Origin: CAVSWT01 sp963782985
Lineage (GTDB): Bacteria; Bacteroidota; Ignavibacteria; Ignavibacteriales; Ignavibacteriaceae
Direction of reading: 5' to 3'
Assembly: GCA_963782985.1 (NCBI GenBank)
Contig: CAWALU010000012.1
Location: forward strand, 248,001 to 312,000
Length of the DNA stretch: 64,000 bases
Numbering within the stretch: the first letter of the stretch is position 1; each line of letters begins with the position of its first letter. A program made the position numbers and the translations under genes. Under the pieces are notes generated by a model, which was not told the origin of the DNA, did not search any database, and saw nothing but the letters and a program-made list of their open reading frames with translations. Shown here piece by piece: positions 53,203 through 62,904 of the stretch.

Positions 53203-56200
53203 TTTCTATTTTAAGAAAACTCTTTATAATAATTCTTCTTTTTGCGGTATTTATTTTTATTCAGTTCATTCAAGTTGAATCCAACGCTGCTGTAAATCCA
53301 AAAACATTAGTAGCGCTGGGCTTTTTAATTTTAGCCTCATTCACTCTGGGCGAAGTTTTATCATTAATAAAATTACCAAAAGTAATCGGCTATTTATTAA
53401 TTGGAATTGTGTTCGGACCTTATTCAGCGGGGCTTTTAGGCTTTCACCTTTTAGAGGTTTTAAGCCTGGATATTGTTAATGAATTGGGATTGGTAATAAA
53501 TGTTACTTTAAGCATCATCGCCTTAACCGCTGGAATGGAATTAAAAATAAGCGGAATAAAAAAATTAGCAAAACCCATTTCACTCATACTTCTCTTTAAA
53601 ACAATTTTAATTTTTTTATTAGTTACGGCATCCGTTTACGCGCTTGCGCCGTTCATTCCATTTCTCGCAAAAGCAAATTCAGCTTACATAATTTCCGCGG
53701 GATTAATTTTATCGGTGGTTGCTTTGGGAACTTCCATCGAACTTATTTTAGTAGTTCAAAATGAAACTAAAGCAAAGGGAAGATTTATTGATTTAATTTT
53801 AAGTACGGCAATTGTTAAAGATGTTTTGATAATTCTTTTGTTAGCGTTTGTGCTTACAATTTCATCCGCATTAATTTTTCCGCAGGGAAAAATTGAAAGC
53901 GGAATATTTATTGATTTGGGAAAGGAACTTTTGTTCTCAGTTTTGTTCGGCGGAGTTTTAGGCGGACTAAGTATTTTATATTTAAAATATGTTAAAAAAG
54001 AATTGCTGCTTTACATTTTAGCTTTAGTTGTTTTTGGAAGCGAGCTTTCATCCAATTTTCATTTGGAAACTTTAGTCGTTTTTGTAACTGCGGGTTTTGT
54101 AGTTCAAAATTTTTCAAAGTTTGGCGAAGATTTTCATCACCCTCTGCAAAAACTTTCACTTCCAATTTTTATAACTTTTTTTACAATTGTCGGCGCTTCA
54201 ATCAATTTTATTTCAATTCAAAATATGCTGATAATCGGTTCGGCAATATTTTTAATCCGCGCAATTGCTCTCTACTTTTCAGTTAACCTTGCGGCAAAAA
54301 TTTCAAAAGAAAAACCTTCAATTAAAAAAAATGCCTGGATGGGATTTCTGCCAATCGGCGGTTTAATGCTGGGGCTTTCAATTGTAATTGGACAAAAGCT
54401 GCCCGGGCTTGGCGGTGAGTTGAAAGATTTGATTACAACTATTGTCGCTTTAAATCTTTTTCTCGGTCCTATTCCTTTAAAGATTGGAATTAATAGCGAT
54501 AAAAAATCTCATCAAAAACCCGAAGAAATAATTGAAGAAGAAGATGAAGAAATTGTTACTGAGGAATCTCAAAAAAAATTAGCGCTGAAGAAAAAAATTG
54601 CGGAAATAAAATCTAAGTTTGCCGAGCCGGAATTTGCCGATGAAGATTTAAATAAATCTTTATTCGGGATTTTATTTAAAATTTATTCTATCCTAAAAGA
54701 GTTTGATCAAAAATTTGTTTATTTCAGAAGCGAGGAATCGCTGGAACTTGTTATCAGCTTTACTGAAAAATACACTGATGAATATATTAAACTTAAAACT
54801 TTTTTAACTGAAGCAAATTATTCCGCCTCCGAAATAAAAGACGAAATATTAAACTCTAAAAAAAATATTTCCGATTGGATTATTAAGCTGTGCGAAGAAA
54901 GAAAAACTTCAGAAAAAAATATTACCGCGTTAGAGCCGCTAATTAAAGATCTTTTTATATCGCTAAACGATTTAACCGAGGGAGTTCAAAATAAAGTTTT
55001 CGTAAACCTTGAATCAGAATTTTATGAAAAAAATGAAGACGATAATTTTAAAGTTAAGTTCATTAAATTTTTAAAAAGACTATCAATCCGAATTGACAAA
55101 CTGTTAAATAAAAATTTTACGCCCAAGCGGGAAATTAATTATAAGAATTTAACCCGTTACTATTTGGTGGGCGAATCTTCCGGTGAAATTTTAGAATCAG
55201 TAAATCTTGTGGGCAATGAACGCTTAACTACATTAAGAAAAATACGCGCGCTTTATTCTGATCTCTTAAAATATTTTGACGAGCTTTCTGAAATTGCAAT
55301 TACTGAAAAAGATAATATTGCCCTTTCCACTTTATTGCTCGCTAAGTTTGACGAGCTACATACTCAATTTGTAAATGAAATAAATGTTTATCAAAGTGAA
55401 ATAAACGAAACAAGCTCAGAGATAAGCACAAGATTAAAATATGCGCTCGCTAATCCTTATAACAAATTAATTAACACTCTAAAAATTGCGGGGACTTTTA
55501 AATTCAACAGGCGCGATTTTCGGTTTTCAAAAGTTTTTCGCGAGAGCGAAGTTCAAAGGGATAACGCTCTTCAAACCATACGTTATTGGGTTAATTATTA
55601 TATCGGGTTTTTAGGTTTATTTCAAAAAGAAGCTTATACAAATAAAATTAAAGTTCAGCTAAATCAATTAGTAAATAAATCGCTTATAAATATTTCGGAT
55701 GAAATAAATAACAGCCTGCGCAGCGTAAGCGTTGAATTAAATAAAAACATAAATGGTTTTCAAAAAGAAATTAAAAAGTTAAATGAAGATGACGGCAAAA
55801 AATTTATTGAATATTTAATCTCATCGCGTAATACAATTTTTATTGATACAATTAGAAAGTACAGCTATTCATTAGATGAAATTTTAAAAAGTAAAAAGAT
55901 GAATATGCTGATCGAAAATTTAATCGCAGATTTTTCAAAAATATCACAGCAGCTTCCTAAAAAATTATTAATGCTGGAAGAATCAGATTTATTTATAAAA
56001 GAAAGGTTGCCTGAATTTAAAGATCTCCGTTCCGTTCCGTTAAATGAAATTGCGCAGTCATTTTTAGAAAAGAAACTTCCGCGCGAAATTGGAGAAATTA
56101 ACGAACTGCTTATAAATCATTTAAACATTACTCTGGCTGAGTTAAATAATTTTCCCACCATCGTAAACTTTCACATTAACACCGCCGTAAAGGAATTGGA

Positions 56201-57719
56201 AACCAACAACGAAACCGGATTTGAAATTGCAGTTGATCTTGCAGATTCATTATCAGAAAAACTTAAAGAACGATTGGGACAGCTTAATCAGCAGATTGAC
56301 AGGCTTGAGCAAAATGTAAATCAAAAAATTATTGAGAAAGTGAACGTCATCATTAAACAAATTAATGATTTAATAATTGACAGTTCTTTGAGGCAGGTAA
56401 ATTTATTTATTGGCAAAGAAGCCACGCGGCAAAAACTTTTAAAGTCGCTCGATAAAAATCAAAATATTGTAAGCGAAACTTTTAATAAATACAGAATAAT
56501 ATTTAAACGAAATTATAATCTCTACTTTAAATCTTTTATTAATTCGCTGCTTATTAATTTAAAATTAAAGAAGCCCGCCGGCGATGAATATCAAACTCAA
56601 GACGCATATTTAAATCAGGAGAAACTTCAAAATCTTCCTTTCATTTATAGAAAGTTATTTGATGGAACGCCGTTAGAAAGTAATGATTTTTTTATTGGAC
56701 ATGAAGAACTAAAAAACAAAATCGACGCCGCATTAAATGATTTTAACCGAAACAAATCTTCTTCGGTTGTTATTATCGGCGAGCCGGGAAGCGGAAAGAA
56801 AAGCTTAATCAACACTATAATTTCAAACTCCTTAAAGGATAAAGAATTTATTCAGTATGAGTTTAAAAATACTATTACGAAAAAAGAAGAACTGCTGAAA
56901 ATATTTTCGGAACTTCTCGGCTATTACAGAACAATTACTTTTGACGAGCTGCTGGTTTATTTTAACGATAAGTCCCGAAAGAAAATTATAATTTTAGACA
57001 ACATAAACAAATTATTTCTTAACCAGGTTAAAGGTTACGAGGCTTTAAAGAATTTTGTTTATTTGATTACGATGACCAACAGAAATGTTTTTTGGCTTTG
57101 TTCAATGGGCAAACATCCGTATAATTTTTTAAAATCAAATTTTGAATTGGAATCAGCTTTCAAGTATAAAATTGTAACGGAAGACCTTCACAAAAAAGAT
57201 ATCAAGTCTATTATTTTAAGCAGGCACAACGCCACGGGTTTTAATCTTGAGTTTTTGCCGACGGAAATTCGTCAATTCAGAAATAAAATATTTAAAGCTA
57301 AATCTCAAAAAGAAGAGCAGGAACAATTATCGCATGAGTTCTTCAAAAAGCTGGAAGAATATTCCGAAGGCAATATAATTTCGGCAATGTACTATTGGCT
57401 GCAGTCAATTGATTTGGTTAAAGGAAATCTTATAACAATTAAGCCGCCGCGCAAATTAGTGTTGGGAATTCTTTCCAGCTTAGATTCAATTTATCTTTTA
57501 ACGCTTGCTTCAGTTTTAATTCACGGATGGATAACTGCAAAAGAGCATTCAAAAATTTATAATATTTCTATTGAAAAGAGCAGAGAAATTTTAAATTATC
57601 TCGCTTCGTTAAATTTAATTTATCACGATCAATTTGAAATGTACAGCTTTAAATATTTCTTAAATAAATTTGTGTTCCGCTCGGTGGAAAAAGAATTAAT
57701 TAAACGAAATATATTTTAA
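53199..57719 (+). CDS. CPA2 antiporter fused to helical region, AAA+/STAND-like NTPase and winged helix
   Basis: The product has 1506 residues. Residues 1-430 are a cation/proton antiporter of the KefC/CPA2 type: about 12-13 membrane segments, LPKVIGYLLIGIVFGPYSAG, and the carboxylate Asp208 in STAIVKDVLII. Residues about 440-1150 are a very acidic-basic helical region with long coiled-coil-like stretches. Residues about 1160-1420 are an NTPase: Walker A GEPGSGKK (1194-1201) with Lys where Ser/Thr is usual, and Walker B IIILDN with Asp1267. The end (about 1430-1506) looks like a winged helix (AKEHSKIYNISIEKSREIL). I know no named family with this whole arrangement. The NTPase would lie in the cytoplasm and could gate the antiporter or sense ATP. 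Tightly coupled to its neighbours (ATGA overlap before, 3 bases after). Confidence 0.88.
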   Translation: MISILRKLFIIILLFAVFIFIQFIQVESNAAVNPKTLVALGFLILASFTLGEVLSLIKLPKVIGYLLIGIVFGPYSAGLLGFHLLEVLSLDIVNELGLVINVTLSIIALTAGMELKISGIKKLAKPISLILLFKTILIFLLVTASVYALAPFIPFLAKANSAYIISAGLILSVVALGTSIELILVVQNETKAKGRFIDLILSTAIVKDVLIILLLAFVLTISSALIFPQGKIESGIFIDLGKELLFSVLFGGVLGGLSILYLKYVKKELLLYILALVVFGSELSSNFHLETLVVFVTAGFVVQNFSKFGEDFHHPLQKLSLPIFITFFTIVGASINFISIQNMLIIGSAIFLIRAIALYFSVNLAAKISKEKPSIKKNAWMGFLPIGGLMLGLSIVIGQKLPGLGGELKDLITTIVALNLFLGPIPLKIGINSDKKSHQKPEEIIEEEDEEIVTEESQKKLALKKKIAEIKSKFAEPEFADEDLNKSLFGILFKIYSILKEFDQKFVYFRSEESLELVISFTEKYTDEYIKLKTFLTEANYSASEIKDEILNSKKNISDWIIKLCEERKTSEKNITALEPLIKDLFISLNDLTEGVQNKVFVNLESEFYEKNEDDNFKVKFIKFLKRLSIRIDKLLNKNFTPKREINYKNLTRYYLVGESSGEILESVNLVGNERLTTLRKIRALYSDLLKYFDELSEIAITEKDNIALSTLLLAKFDELHTQFVNEINVYQSEINETSSEISTRLKYALANPYNKLINTLKIAGTFKFNRRDFRFSKVFRESEVQRDNALQTIRYWVNYYIGFLGLFQKEAYTNKIKVQLNQLVNKSLINISDEINNSLRSVSVELNKNINGFQKEIKKLNEDDGKKFIEYLISSRNTIFIDTIRKYSYSLDEILKSKKMNMLIENLIADFSKISQQLPKKLLMLEESDLFIKERLPEFKDLRSVPLNEIAQSFLEKKLPREIGEINELLINHLNITLAELNNFPTIVNFHINTAVKELETNNETGFEIAVDLADSLSEKLKERLGQLNQQIDRLEQNVNQKIIEKVNVIIKQINDLIIDSSLRQVNLFIGKEATRQKLLKSLDKNQNIVSETFNKYRIIFKRNYNLYFKSFINSLLINLKLKKPAGDEYQTQDAYLNQEKLQNLPFIYRKLFDGTPLESNDFFIGHEELKNKIDAALNDFNRNKSSSVVIIGEPGSGKKSLINTIISNSLKDKEFIQYEFKNTITKKEELLKIFSELLGYYRTITFDELLVYFNDKSRKKIIILDNINKLFLNQVKGYEALKNFVYLITMTNRNVFWLCSMGKHPYNFLKSNFELESAFKYKIVTEDLHKKDIKSIILSRHNATGFNLEFLPTEIRQFRNKIFKAKSQKEEQEQLSHEFFKKLEEYSEGNIISAMYYWLQSIDLVKGNLITIKPPRKLVLGILSSLDSIYLLTLASVLIHGWITAKEHSKIYNISIEKSREILNYLASLNLIYHDQFEMYSFKYFLNKFVFRSVEKELIKRNIF

Positions 57720-57722
57720 CCG

Positions 57723-58763
57723 ATGAAAAATATTTCTAAAATATTAGCGTTCATTTTTATTTCATTAACAATTCAAGCTCAAAGTTTGGATACGGTTATT
57801 AATAAAACCTTTGAAGATTTTCTTTTGCACGATACTGTTTACGTTGCCAAAGTTGAAACTGTAAACATTGCTAAACCGGAAACCATCAAAACAAAAAGCG
57901 ATTCGATAAAACGGCAGGACTCAAGCTTGTCTAAATTTGATTTGGTTATTCCCAAACCTCACACTACGGCAAAGGACAGCTCGTTTTTTAATTTTTTAAA
58001 AATTGTCGGCGAAATAACTTTTTGGACAATTCTTGAAATAGTTTTTATAATTCTAATCGGTATAATATTAATAAAGCTGTTAGACAAATTTAAAAACTCG
58101 CCCCTGGCAAAAGAACGCCTTCCTTTTTTACAAACCATATTAGTTATTGCGCGCCTTATAATTTGGATTTTTATTTTCTATTTAATTTTGAATTTGTTAA
58201 TAGGCGACACCAAAGAAGTAGCGTTAGTAATAATTGTAATTTCAATTATAATTTTTGGAGTAGCTTCAATTCCGTTAATTAGAAATTTTATCGGCGGAAT
58301 TTTTATTTCAATTGTTCGCCCTTTTGAGGTTGGAAATTTTATAAAAATTTTGGACAACTCCGGTCAGGTTCAAAGCATTGGCTGGCGTTCAACCAAGATA
58401 ATAAGCGGTGAAAATAATGTTGTGTATGTTCCTAATTCTTTATTCCTAACAAACAGCGTTGCCAATATTAACATTGGTAAAAAGGAACAGCTAATAAGTT
58501 TAGAATTTGAATTTCCAGCGGAATACAACAGCAATTATATTATTTCTGTTTTAAGAGATTCAGCGATTTCGTCCCCCTATGCCTACGGGAAAAAAGAAGT
58601 AAAAGTTTTTTTGGCTAAGGCTGATTTTATAACCAATACAAATAAGTATAAAGTTAATGTTTATATTTTTGATTCCCGTTTTGAAAATGAATTAAGCGAT
58701 TCTATAAACAGTTACATTTTAAATGAGTTAAATAAAAATTTAAAAGATGATTACAATCTTTAG
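57723..58763 (+). CDS. Small mechanosensitive channel, MscS family
   Basis: The product has 346 residues. An N-terminal signal-like segment and a periplasmic stretch of about 80 residues precede three membrane helices (about 97-120, 134-155, 164-182). The pore and beta-domain signature follows: IPLIRNFIGGIFISIVRPFEVGNF and VQSIGWRSTKIISGENNVVYVPNS. MscS releases solutes on osmotic downshock. The start lies three bases after the NTPase-antiporter stop. Confidence 0.93.
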   Translation: MKNISKILAFIFISLTIQAQSLDTVINKTFEDFLLHDTVYVAKVETVNIAKPETIKTKSDSIKRQDSSLSKFDLVIPKPHTTAKDSSFFNFLKIVGEITFWTILEIVFIILIGIILIKLLDKFKNSPLAKERLPFLQTILVIARLIIWIFIFYLILNLLIGDTKEVALVIIVISIIIFGVASIPLIRNFIGGIFISIVRPFEVGNFIKILDNSGQVQSIGWRSTKIISGENNVVYVPNSLFLTNSVANINIGKKEQLISLEFEFPAEYNSNYIISVLRDSAISSPYAYGKKEVKVFLAKADFITNTNKYKVNVYIFDSRFENELSDSINSYILNELNKNLKDDYNL

Positions 58764-58787
58764 AAATTTTAATATTTATTTTCGACG

Positions 58788-60548
58788 ATGACCGATCAAA
58801 CAAAATTAAAAATAAATAGTTATGCAAAAATAATTATTGTAATTACCAGCATTATTGGTTTTGCCGCCATTGTATTTGAATATGGGTTTCAGATTTCCAA
58901 AGACGACGCTGTAATTCTGCATTACATTTCAATCGGCGTAGTGGGGATTTTTATTTTGTATCAGTTTATTCAGCTTTATTTTTCAAACCGAAAAATTGAA
59001 CATATCAAATCGCACAAAATAGAATTTTTAATTCTCGTTTTCATTATTGTTGAAGGGATTTTAATATTACTCGGCTACAGTTTAATAAGAAGGCTGGGAA
59101 CGTTTTTACATTTTAAAGACATAGCATTTCTTTATATAGTCTTTGCGCAAATTTATATTATTGTTGGATTAATAGCCGGCGGCATACGCTACAATAAAAA
59201 AATTCTTCAGCTAAAAATTCATCCCTCCCGATTATTTGTTTTGAGTTTTGTATTTTTAATTACCATTGGAACATTGCTGCTTCTGCTGCCTGCTTCAACT
59301 GCGGGCGGCAAAATTTCATTTATAGACGCGCTTTTTACTTCCACCAGCGCGGTTTGCGTAACAGGGTTAATTACGGTCGACACCGCAGTCTATTTTACAA
59401 AATTCGGACAGCTTGTAATAATGCTTTTATTTCAAATCGGCGGATTGGGGTTAATGACGTTTACAACATTTTTTACTTTATTTCTCGCCGGCGGAATTGG
59501 AATAAAAGAAAGAATTCTTTTACATGATTTATTGGCGGAAGATAACGTCGGCACAATAACAAAAGTGCTTGCTTATTTAACAATTATCACAATCACAATT
59601 GAAGCGATCGGCGCGGTAATTTTATTTCAAAGCGTGGCGGCTAAGTATCCAAATGTGGGCAGCGCAATTTTTATATCCGTGTTCCATTCTATCTCCGCAT
59701 TTTGCAACGCCGGCTTTTCATTATTCACTTTAAACCTTTACGAACCATTAGTGCGCGGCAATGTTTTATTCACTACTACAATCAGCATATTAATAATTTT
59801 AGGCGGCATAGGTTTTCCCACAATTATGGGGTTATTAAGAATCAAAAGTTTTAGAACCTCCTTTGGAAAATTTAGATTTAAATTGTCTTTACAAATACGA
59901 ATGATTTTATACACAACTTTAATTTTACTAATAGTGGGAACAGTTTTAACTTTTATTTTGGAATACAATAATTCGCTGGCGCAATTCAGCTTTTGGCAAA
60001 AACTTGACGCAGCATATTTTCAATCAGTAACATCTAGAACTGCGGGATTCAATACAATTGATATAACAAAATTTGCAATGCCAACTACAATATTATTTTT
60101 ATTTTTGATGTTTGTGGGCGCTTCTCCCGGCGGCACCGGCGGCGGAATAAAAACTACCACCTTTGCAATAATTATAGCTTCAACATTTTCTTTTTTAAGA
60201 AATGAAAAAAGCGTAACAATAAGAAATAGAACCATCCCTAACGAAATTGTTTTGCGCGCCGTGCTTAAAACGCTTGCCAGTATAGCTTTTATCACGCTTG
60301 GAATTTTTCTTTTAACTATAACTGAAAATAAAAGTTTAATAGATATTGCTTTTGAAACGTTCAGCGCATTTGGAACCGTAGGATTATCGAGAGGTATAAC
60401 TTCAAGTTTATCTGACGGCGGCAAATTAATTATTACCCTGCTAATGTTAATTGGAAGAGTCGGGCCGTTTGCTTTTCTTTACAGCATTTTAAAAAATAAA
60501 GCTACAAGGGCTTATGATTTACCAACGGAAAACATTTCCACACTTTAA
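58788..60548 (+). CDS. trkH: Potassium uptake protein TrkH/KtrB family
   Basis: The product has 586 residues. An N-terminal block of about four hydrophobic segments (about 12-135) precedes the TrkH core. All four selectivity-filter glycines are seen: SAVCVTGL, AFCNAGFS, SRTAGFN and FGTVGLSRG. It lets K+ in when driven by its TrkA partner, which follows 12 bases later. The extra N-terminal segments are usual in Bacteroidota TrkH. Confidence 0.95.
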   Translation: MTDQTKLKINSYAKIIIVITSIIGFAAIVFEYGFQISKDDAVILHYISIGVVGIFILYQFIQLYFSNRKIEHIKSHKIEFLILVFIIVEGILILLGYSLIRRLGTFLHFKDIAFLYIVFAQIYIIVGLIAGGIRYNKKILQLKIHPSRLFVLSFVFLITIGTLLLLLPASTAGGKISFIDALFTSTSAVCVTGLITVDTAVYFTKFGQLVIMLLFQIGGLGLMTFTTFFTLFLAGGIGIKERILLHDLLAEDNVGTITKVLAYLTIITITIEAIGAVILFQSVAAKYPNVGSAIFISVFHSISAFCNAGFSLFTLNLYEPLVRGNVLFTTTISILIILGGIGFPTIMGLLRIKSFRTSFGKFRFKLSLQIRMILYTTLILLIVGTVLTFILEYNNSLAQFSFWQKLDAAYFQSVTSRTAGFNTIDITKFAMPTTILFLFLMFVGASPGGTGGGIKTTTFAIIIASTFSFLRNEKSVTIRNRTIPNEIVLRAVLKTLASIAFITLGIFLLTITENKSLIDIAFETFSAFGTVGLSRGITSSLSDGGKLIITLLMLIGRVGPFAFLYSILKNKATRAYDLPTENISTL

Positions 60549-60560
60549 AACGGAGAAAGT

Positions 60561-61250
60561 ATGAATAGAAAATTTGCAGTTATCGGGTTAGGTGATTTTG
60601 GAATGAGCGTTGCAACTTCTCTTGCAGAAAACGGCTCTGAAGTAATTGCAATTGATAATGATATGGAAGTGATTGAAGAAATAAAAGATAAAGTTACTTT
60701 TGCCGCGAAGATGGATTCCACTGAAGAGAAAGGATTGCGTTCGCTTGGCATTGATAAGGTTGACGCGGTTATTGTTTCTATCGGGACGAACTTTGAAGAT
60801 ACAATTTTAACTTCCGTTCTTCTTTTACAAATGGGAATAAAAAAAGTAATTGCCCGCGCTTCTTCAAAAATTCAAGAGAAAATTTTGCTGAAACTGGGCG
60901 TGCATAATGTTATTACCCCAGAGTTTGAAATTGCCAGAAGAATTGCCACAACATTAATTAATGACGAAGTTTTAGATTTCTTTCCTCTTGGCGAGGATTA
61001 TAATATTGTGCAAGTAAAAACGCCAAAATCTTTTGTGGGAAAGACGCTTCAAGAAATTGATTTGCGAATAAGATACAATTTAAATCTCATCACCTTAAAA
61101 AGAAGCTATGTAGTTAAAAATGAAAAGACAAACGAAGAAACTGTTAAAGAGAGAATATACGGAGTACCCACAGCAAGCACAGTTGTAGAAGAAAATGACG
61201 TGCTGGTTGTTTTTGGAAAAGATAAAGACGTAAAAAAGATTTTAGAATAG
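60561..61250 (+). CDS. trkA: Potassium uptake regulatory subunit TrkA/KtrA
   Basis: The product has 229 residues with one RCK_N domain (Rossmann GLGDFGMSVATSLAENG, acidic AIDND) and one RCK_C domain (about 140-229). A single RCK pair matches KtrA rather than the double E. coli TrkA. It binds nucleotides (ATP/ADP or NAD) and gates TrkH. GGAGAAAG precedes the ATG. Last gene of the operon. Confidence 0.95.
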   Translation: MNRKFAVIGLGDFGMSVATSLAENGSEVIAIDNDMEVIEEIKDKVTFAAKMDSTEEKGLRSLGIDKVDAVIVSIGTNFEDTILTSVLLLQMGIKKVIARASSKIQEKILLKLGVHNVITPEFEIARRIATTLINDEVLDFFPLGEDYNIVQVKTPKSFVGKTLQEIDLRIRYNLNLITLKRSYVVKNEKTNEETVKERIYGVPTASTVVEENDVLVVFGKDKDVKKILE

Positions 61251-61337
61251 ATTTTGTTTAAATCTAATATATAATCTTACGTTAAACTTTAAAATTCTCA
61301 AGTGACTCTATCTAGCCATCGCGGGTTATTTTTACAT

Positions 61338-61660
61338 TCAGTTTAATGAATATTTAATTCCTAATAGCCAAGCTGAACCAAAATATTCTCTAAAAAATAA
61401 ATCGCCTTCAACCAATAGAGAAAATCTCTCATAAATATGAATGTCAAAACCTAAATTAAATTGACCTGCAAATACAGTTTTATGTTTAGCGCTAATAAAA
61501 ATACTTGCAGCGTGATATTGTGTTTGCTCTAAATACATAATGTCATCATTGCATCATTATCACTTGCTCTGCCGACGTTCAAGAATAGAGAAAAGTCTTT
61601 TTGTTGAGAATGTATTTGAACTGAAAATAATATTAAACAAAACCAAATTAAATTTTTCAT
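61338..61660 (-). pseudogene. Remnant of a small outer-membrane barrel protein
   Basis: An ATG at 61660 opens a signal peptide (MKNLIWFCLILFSVQIHSQ) and a first strand (QQKDFSLFLNVGRASDND), then a stop. A second frame from 61538 gives the C-terminal barrel strands (AGQFNLGFDIHIYERFSLLVEGD and a terminal WLLGIKYSLN). The parts join only with a shift and the total, about 105 residues, is too short for a complete 8-stranded barrel. It is probably a deleted and frameshifted gene. Confidence 0.65.
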
Positions 61661-61883
61661 ATCCTTTGTAAATATTAATGCATTTTGGCTAAGGCATAGC
61701 TCAAACCACGAATGGCTAATAGAATCAACAACTATTATTTATAAAAAAACTTTCATACCCAACCAGTTTAAAGAGCAGTTCAGTTTTGAATATGCGATTG
61801 TAAAATTACACAAATGCCGCGGTGAAAACACTGTCCGTTTTGAGAGCGTGTTAACCTTTCAAGTTTATTTCTTTATTGGATAT

Positions 61884-61899
61884 ATGTCAGATATGACAT
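61884..61899. promoter_or_regulatory. Inverted repeat operator candidate before the toxin-antitoxin pair
   Basis: ATGTCA-GATA-TGACAT, perfect 6-bp arms, 13 bases before the toxin start. Xre-type antitoxins usually bind such repeats at their own promoter. Confidence 0.45.
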
Positions 61900-61911
61900 G
61901 TATTTACTGCC

Positions 61912-62243
61912 ATGAAAATTCAAGTAAAACCTCTTGTCTGGTTTCATGGAGAAATTAAAACTCCCCCATTCTCTTCTGCTGCAAGAATTGAAGCTGGATT
62001 TCTTTTCCGACTTCTCCAAATGGGAGAAAAGTTGAAATTGCCGCATTCGAGACCAATGCCAAATATAGGTTCTAATTGTCACGAGCTTCGAATAAATGAT
62101 GAAAGAAATACTTGCGAATTATTTATAGAATTGATTTTGACGCCATAATAATTCTTGAAGTGTTTAATAAGAAAACTCAGCAAACGCCTAAGCAAGTTAT
62201 TGACTTATCTAAAAAAAGAATAAAGGATTATGACAATGGATAA
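61912..62243 (+). pseudogene. HigB/RelE-like (Gp49) toxin with a frameshift
   Basis: The first 69 codons or so spell VWFHGEIKTPPFSSAARIEAG, LLQMGEKLKLPHSRPMP and CHELRINDERNT, a phage Gp49-like RelE-superfamily toxin. The frame then ends early. Adding one base near 62114 restores WRIIYRIDFDAIIILEVFNKKT and TPKQVIDLSKKRIKDY, the normal family end, with a stop at 62243 overlapping the antitoxin start. As read, the toxin lacks its last 40 catalytic-side residues and should be inactive. Confidence 0.8.
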
Positions 62244-62547
62244 ACAGAAACAAAAAAGCCTTGAGAAAAAAGGATGGAAATTTGGTTCAACAGCAGAATT
62301 TCTGGGTTTGTCGGAAGAAGAATCTTCATACATTGAATTAAAGATGAAACTAAGCGCCAATTTAAGAAAAGTGCGCACAGAGCAAAAACTAACGCAAATT
62401 GAACTTGCAAAAGTTATAAAGTCAAGCCAGTCGCGCGTGGCAAAACTTGAAACAGGCGATCCCTCAGTTTCTCTTGATCTTATCATTAGATCTCTATTAG
62501 CTCTTGGAACATCAAAAAAAGAAATTGCCCGCGCCATATCATCTTAA
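62230..62547 (+). CDS. Xre-family HigA-like antitoxin
   Basis: The product has 105 residues with a helix-turn-helix at about 45-95 (LRKVRTEQKLTQIELAKVIKSSQSRVAKLETGD-type pattern). Such proteins neutralise Gp49/HigB toxins and repress their own promoter. ATGs at 62230 and 62236 are both possible; either overlaps the restored toxin frame, as usual for coupled pairs. It seems intact. Confidence 0.88.
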   Translation: MTMDKQKQKSLEKKGWKFGSTAEFLGLSEEESSYIELKMKLSANLRKVRTEQKLTQIELAKVIKSSQSRVAKLETGDPSVSLDLIIRSLLALGTSKKEIARAISS

Positions 62548-62675
62548 TATTTTATGCTAAAGATATTTTCTCCGTATCAGTATCCAATATCTTTTTAAAA
62601 CCTTTTTATATTTACTTAGAGTCATTGGCAGTAAATTTTTATAGCGAGCTATTATATTTCAGAAGACAAATTATA

Positions 62676-62885
62676 CTAAAAGTAAAAATCTCTTACTTCC
62701 ACTTCGCAGGCATCCGGGTCAAACTCTATAAGAAAATTAATAAACTCTTTGGCATAAACATTATCTTTTTTCTTCTTATACTGTTCAACAATTTCTTCTA
62801 ATTTTTGATGATCTAAATTTGTGTTTACGTAATGTTTTTCTTCATGATCATCAAACAATCTATATATAACTGAACATTTATTCAT
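62676..62885 (-). CDS. Small charged protein, unknown function
   Basis: The product has 69 residues, with no membrane or signal segment, rich in Glu, Lys and Asp (VEQYKKKKDN). An AGGAGAG precedes its ATG, and it starts 19 bases after the acyl-CoA dehydrogenase stop, so it is probably expressed with it. No family is recognised. Confidence 0.65.
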   Translation of the reverse strand: MNKCSVIYRLFDDHEEKHYVNTNLDHQKLEEIVEQYKKKKDNVYAKEFINFLIEFDPDACEVEVRDFYF

Positions 62886-62904
62886 TTTACGTCTCTCCTT
62901 TATT

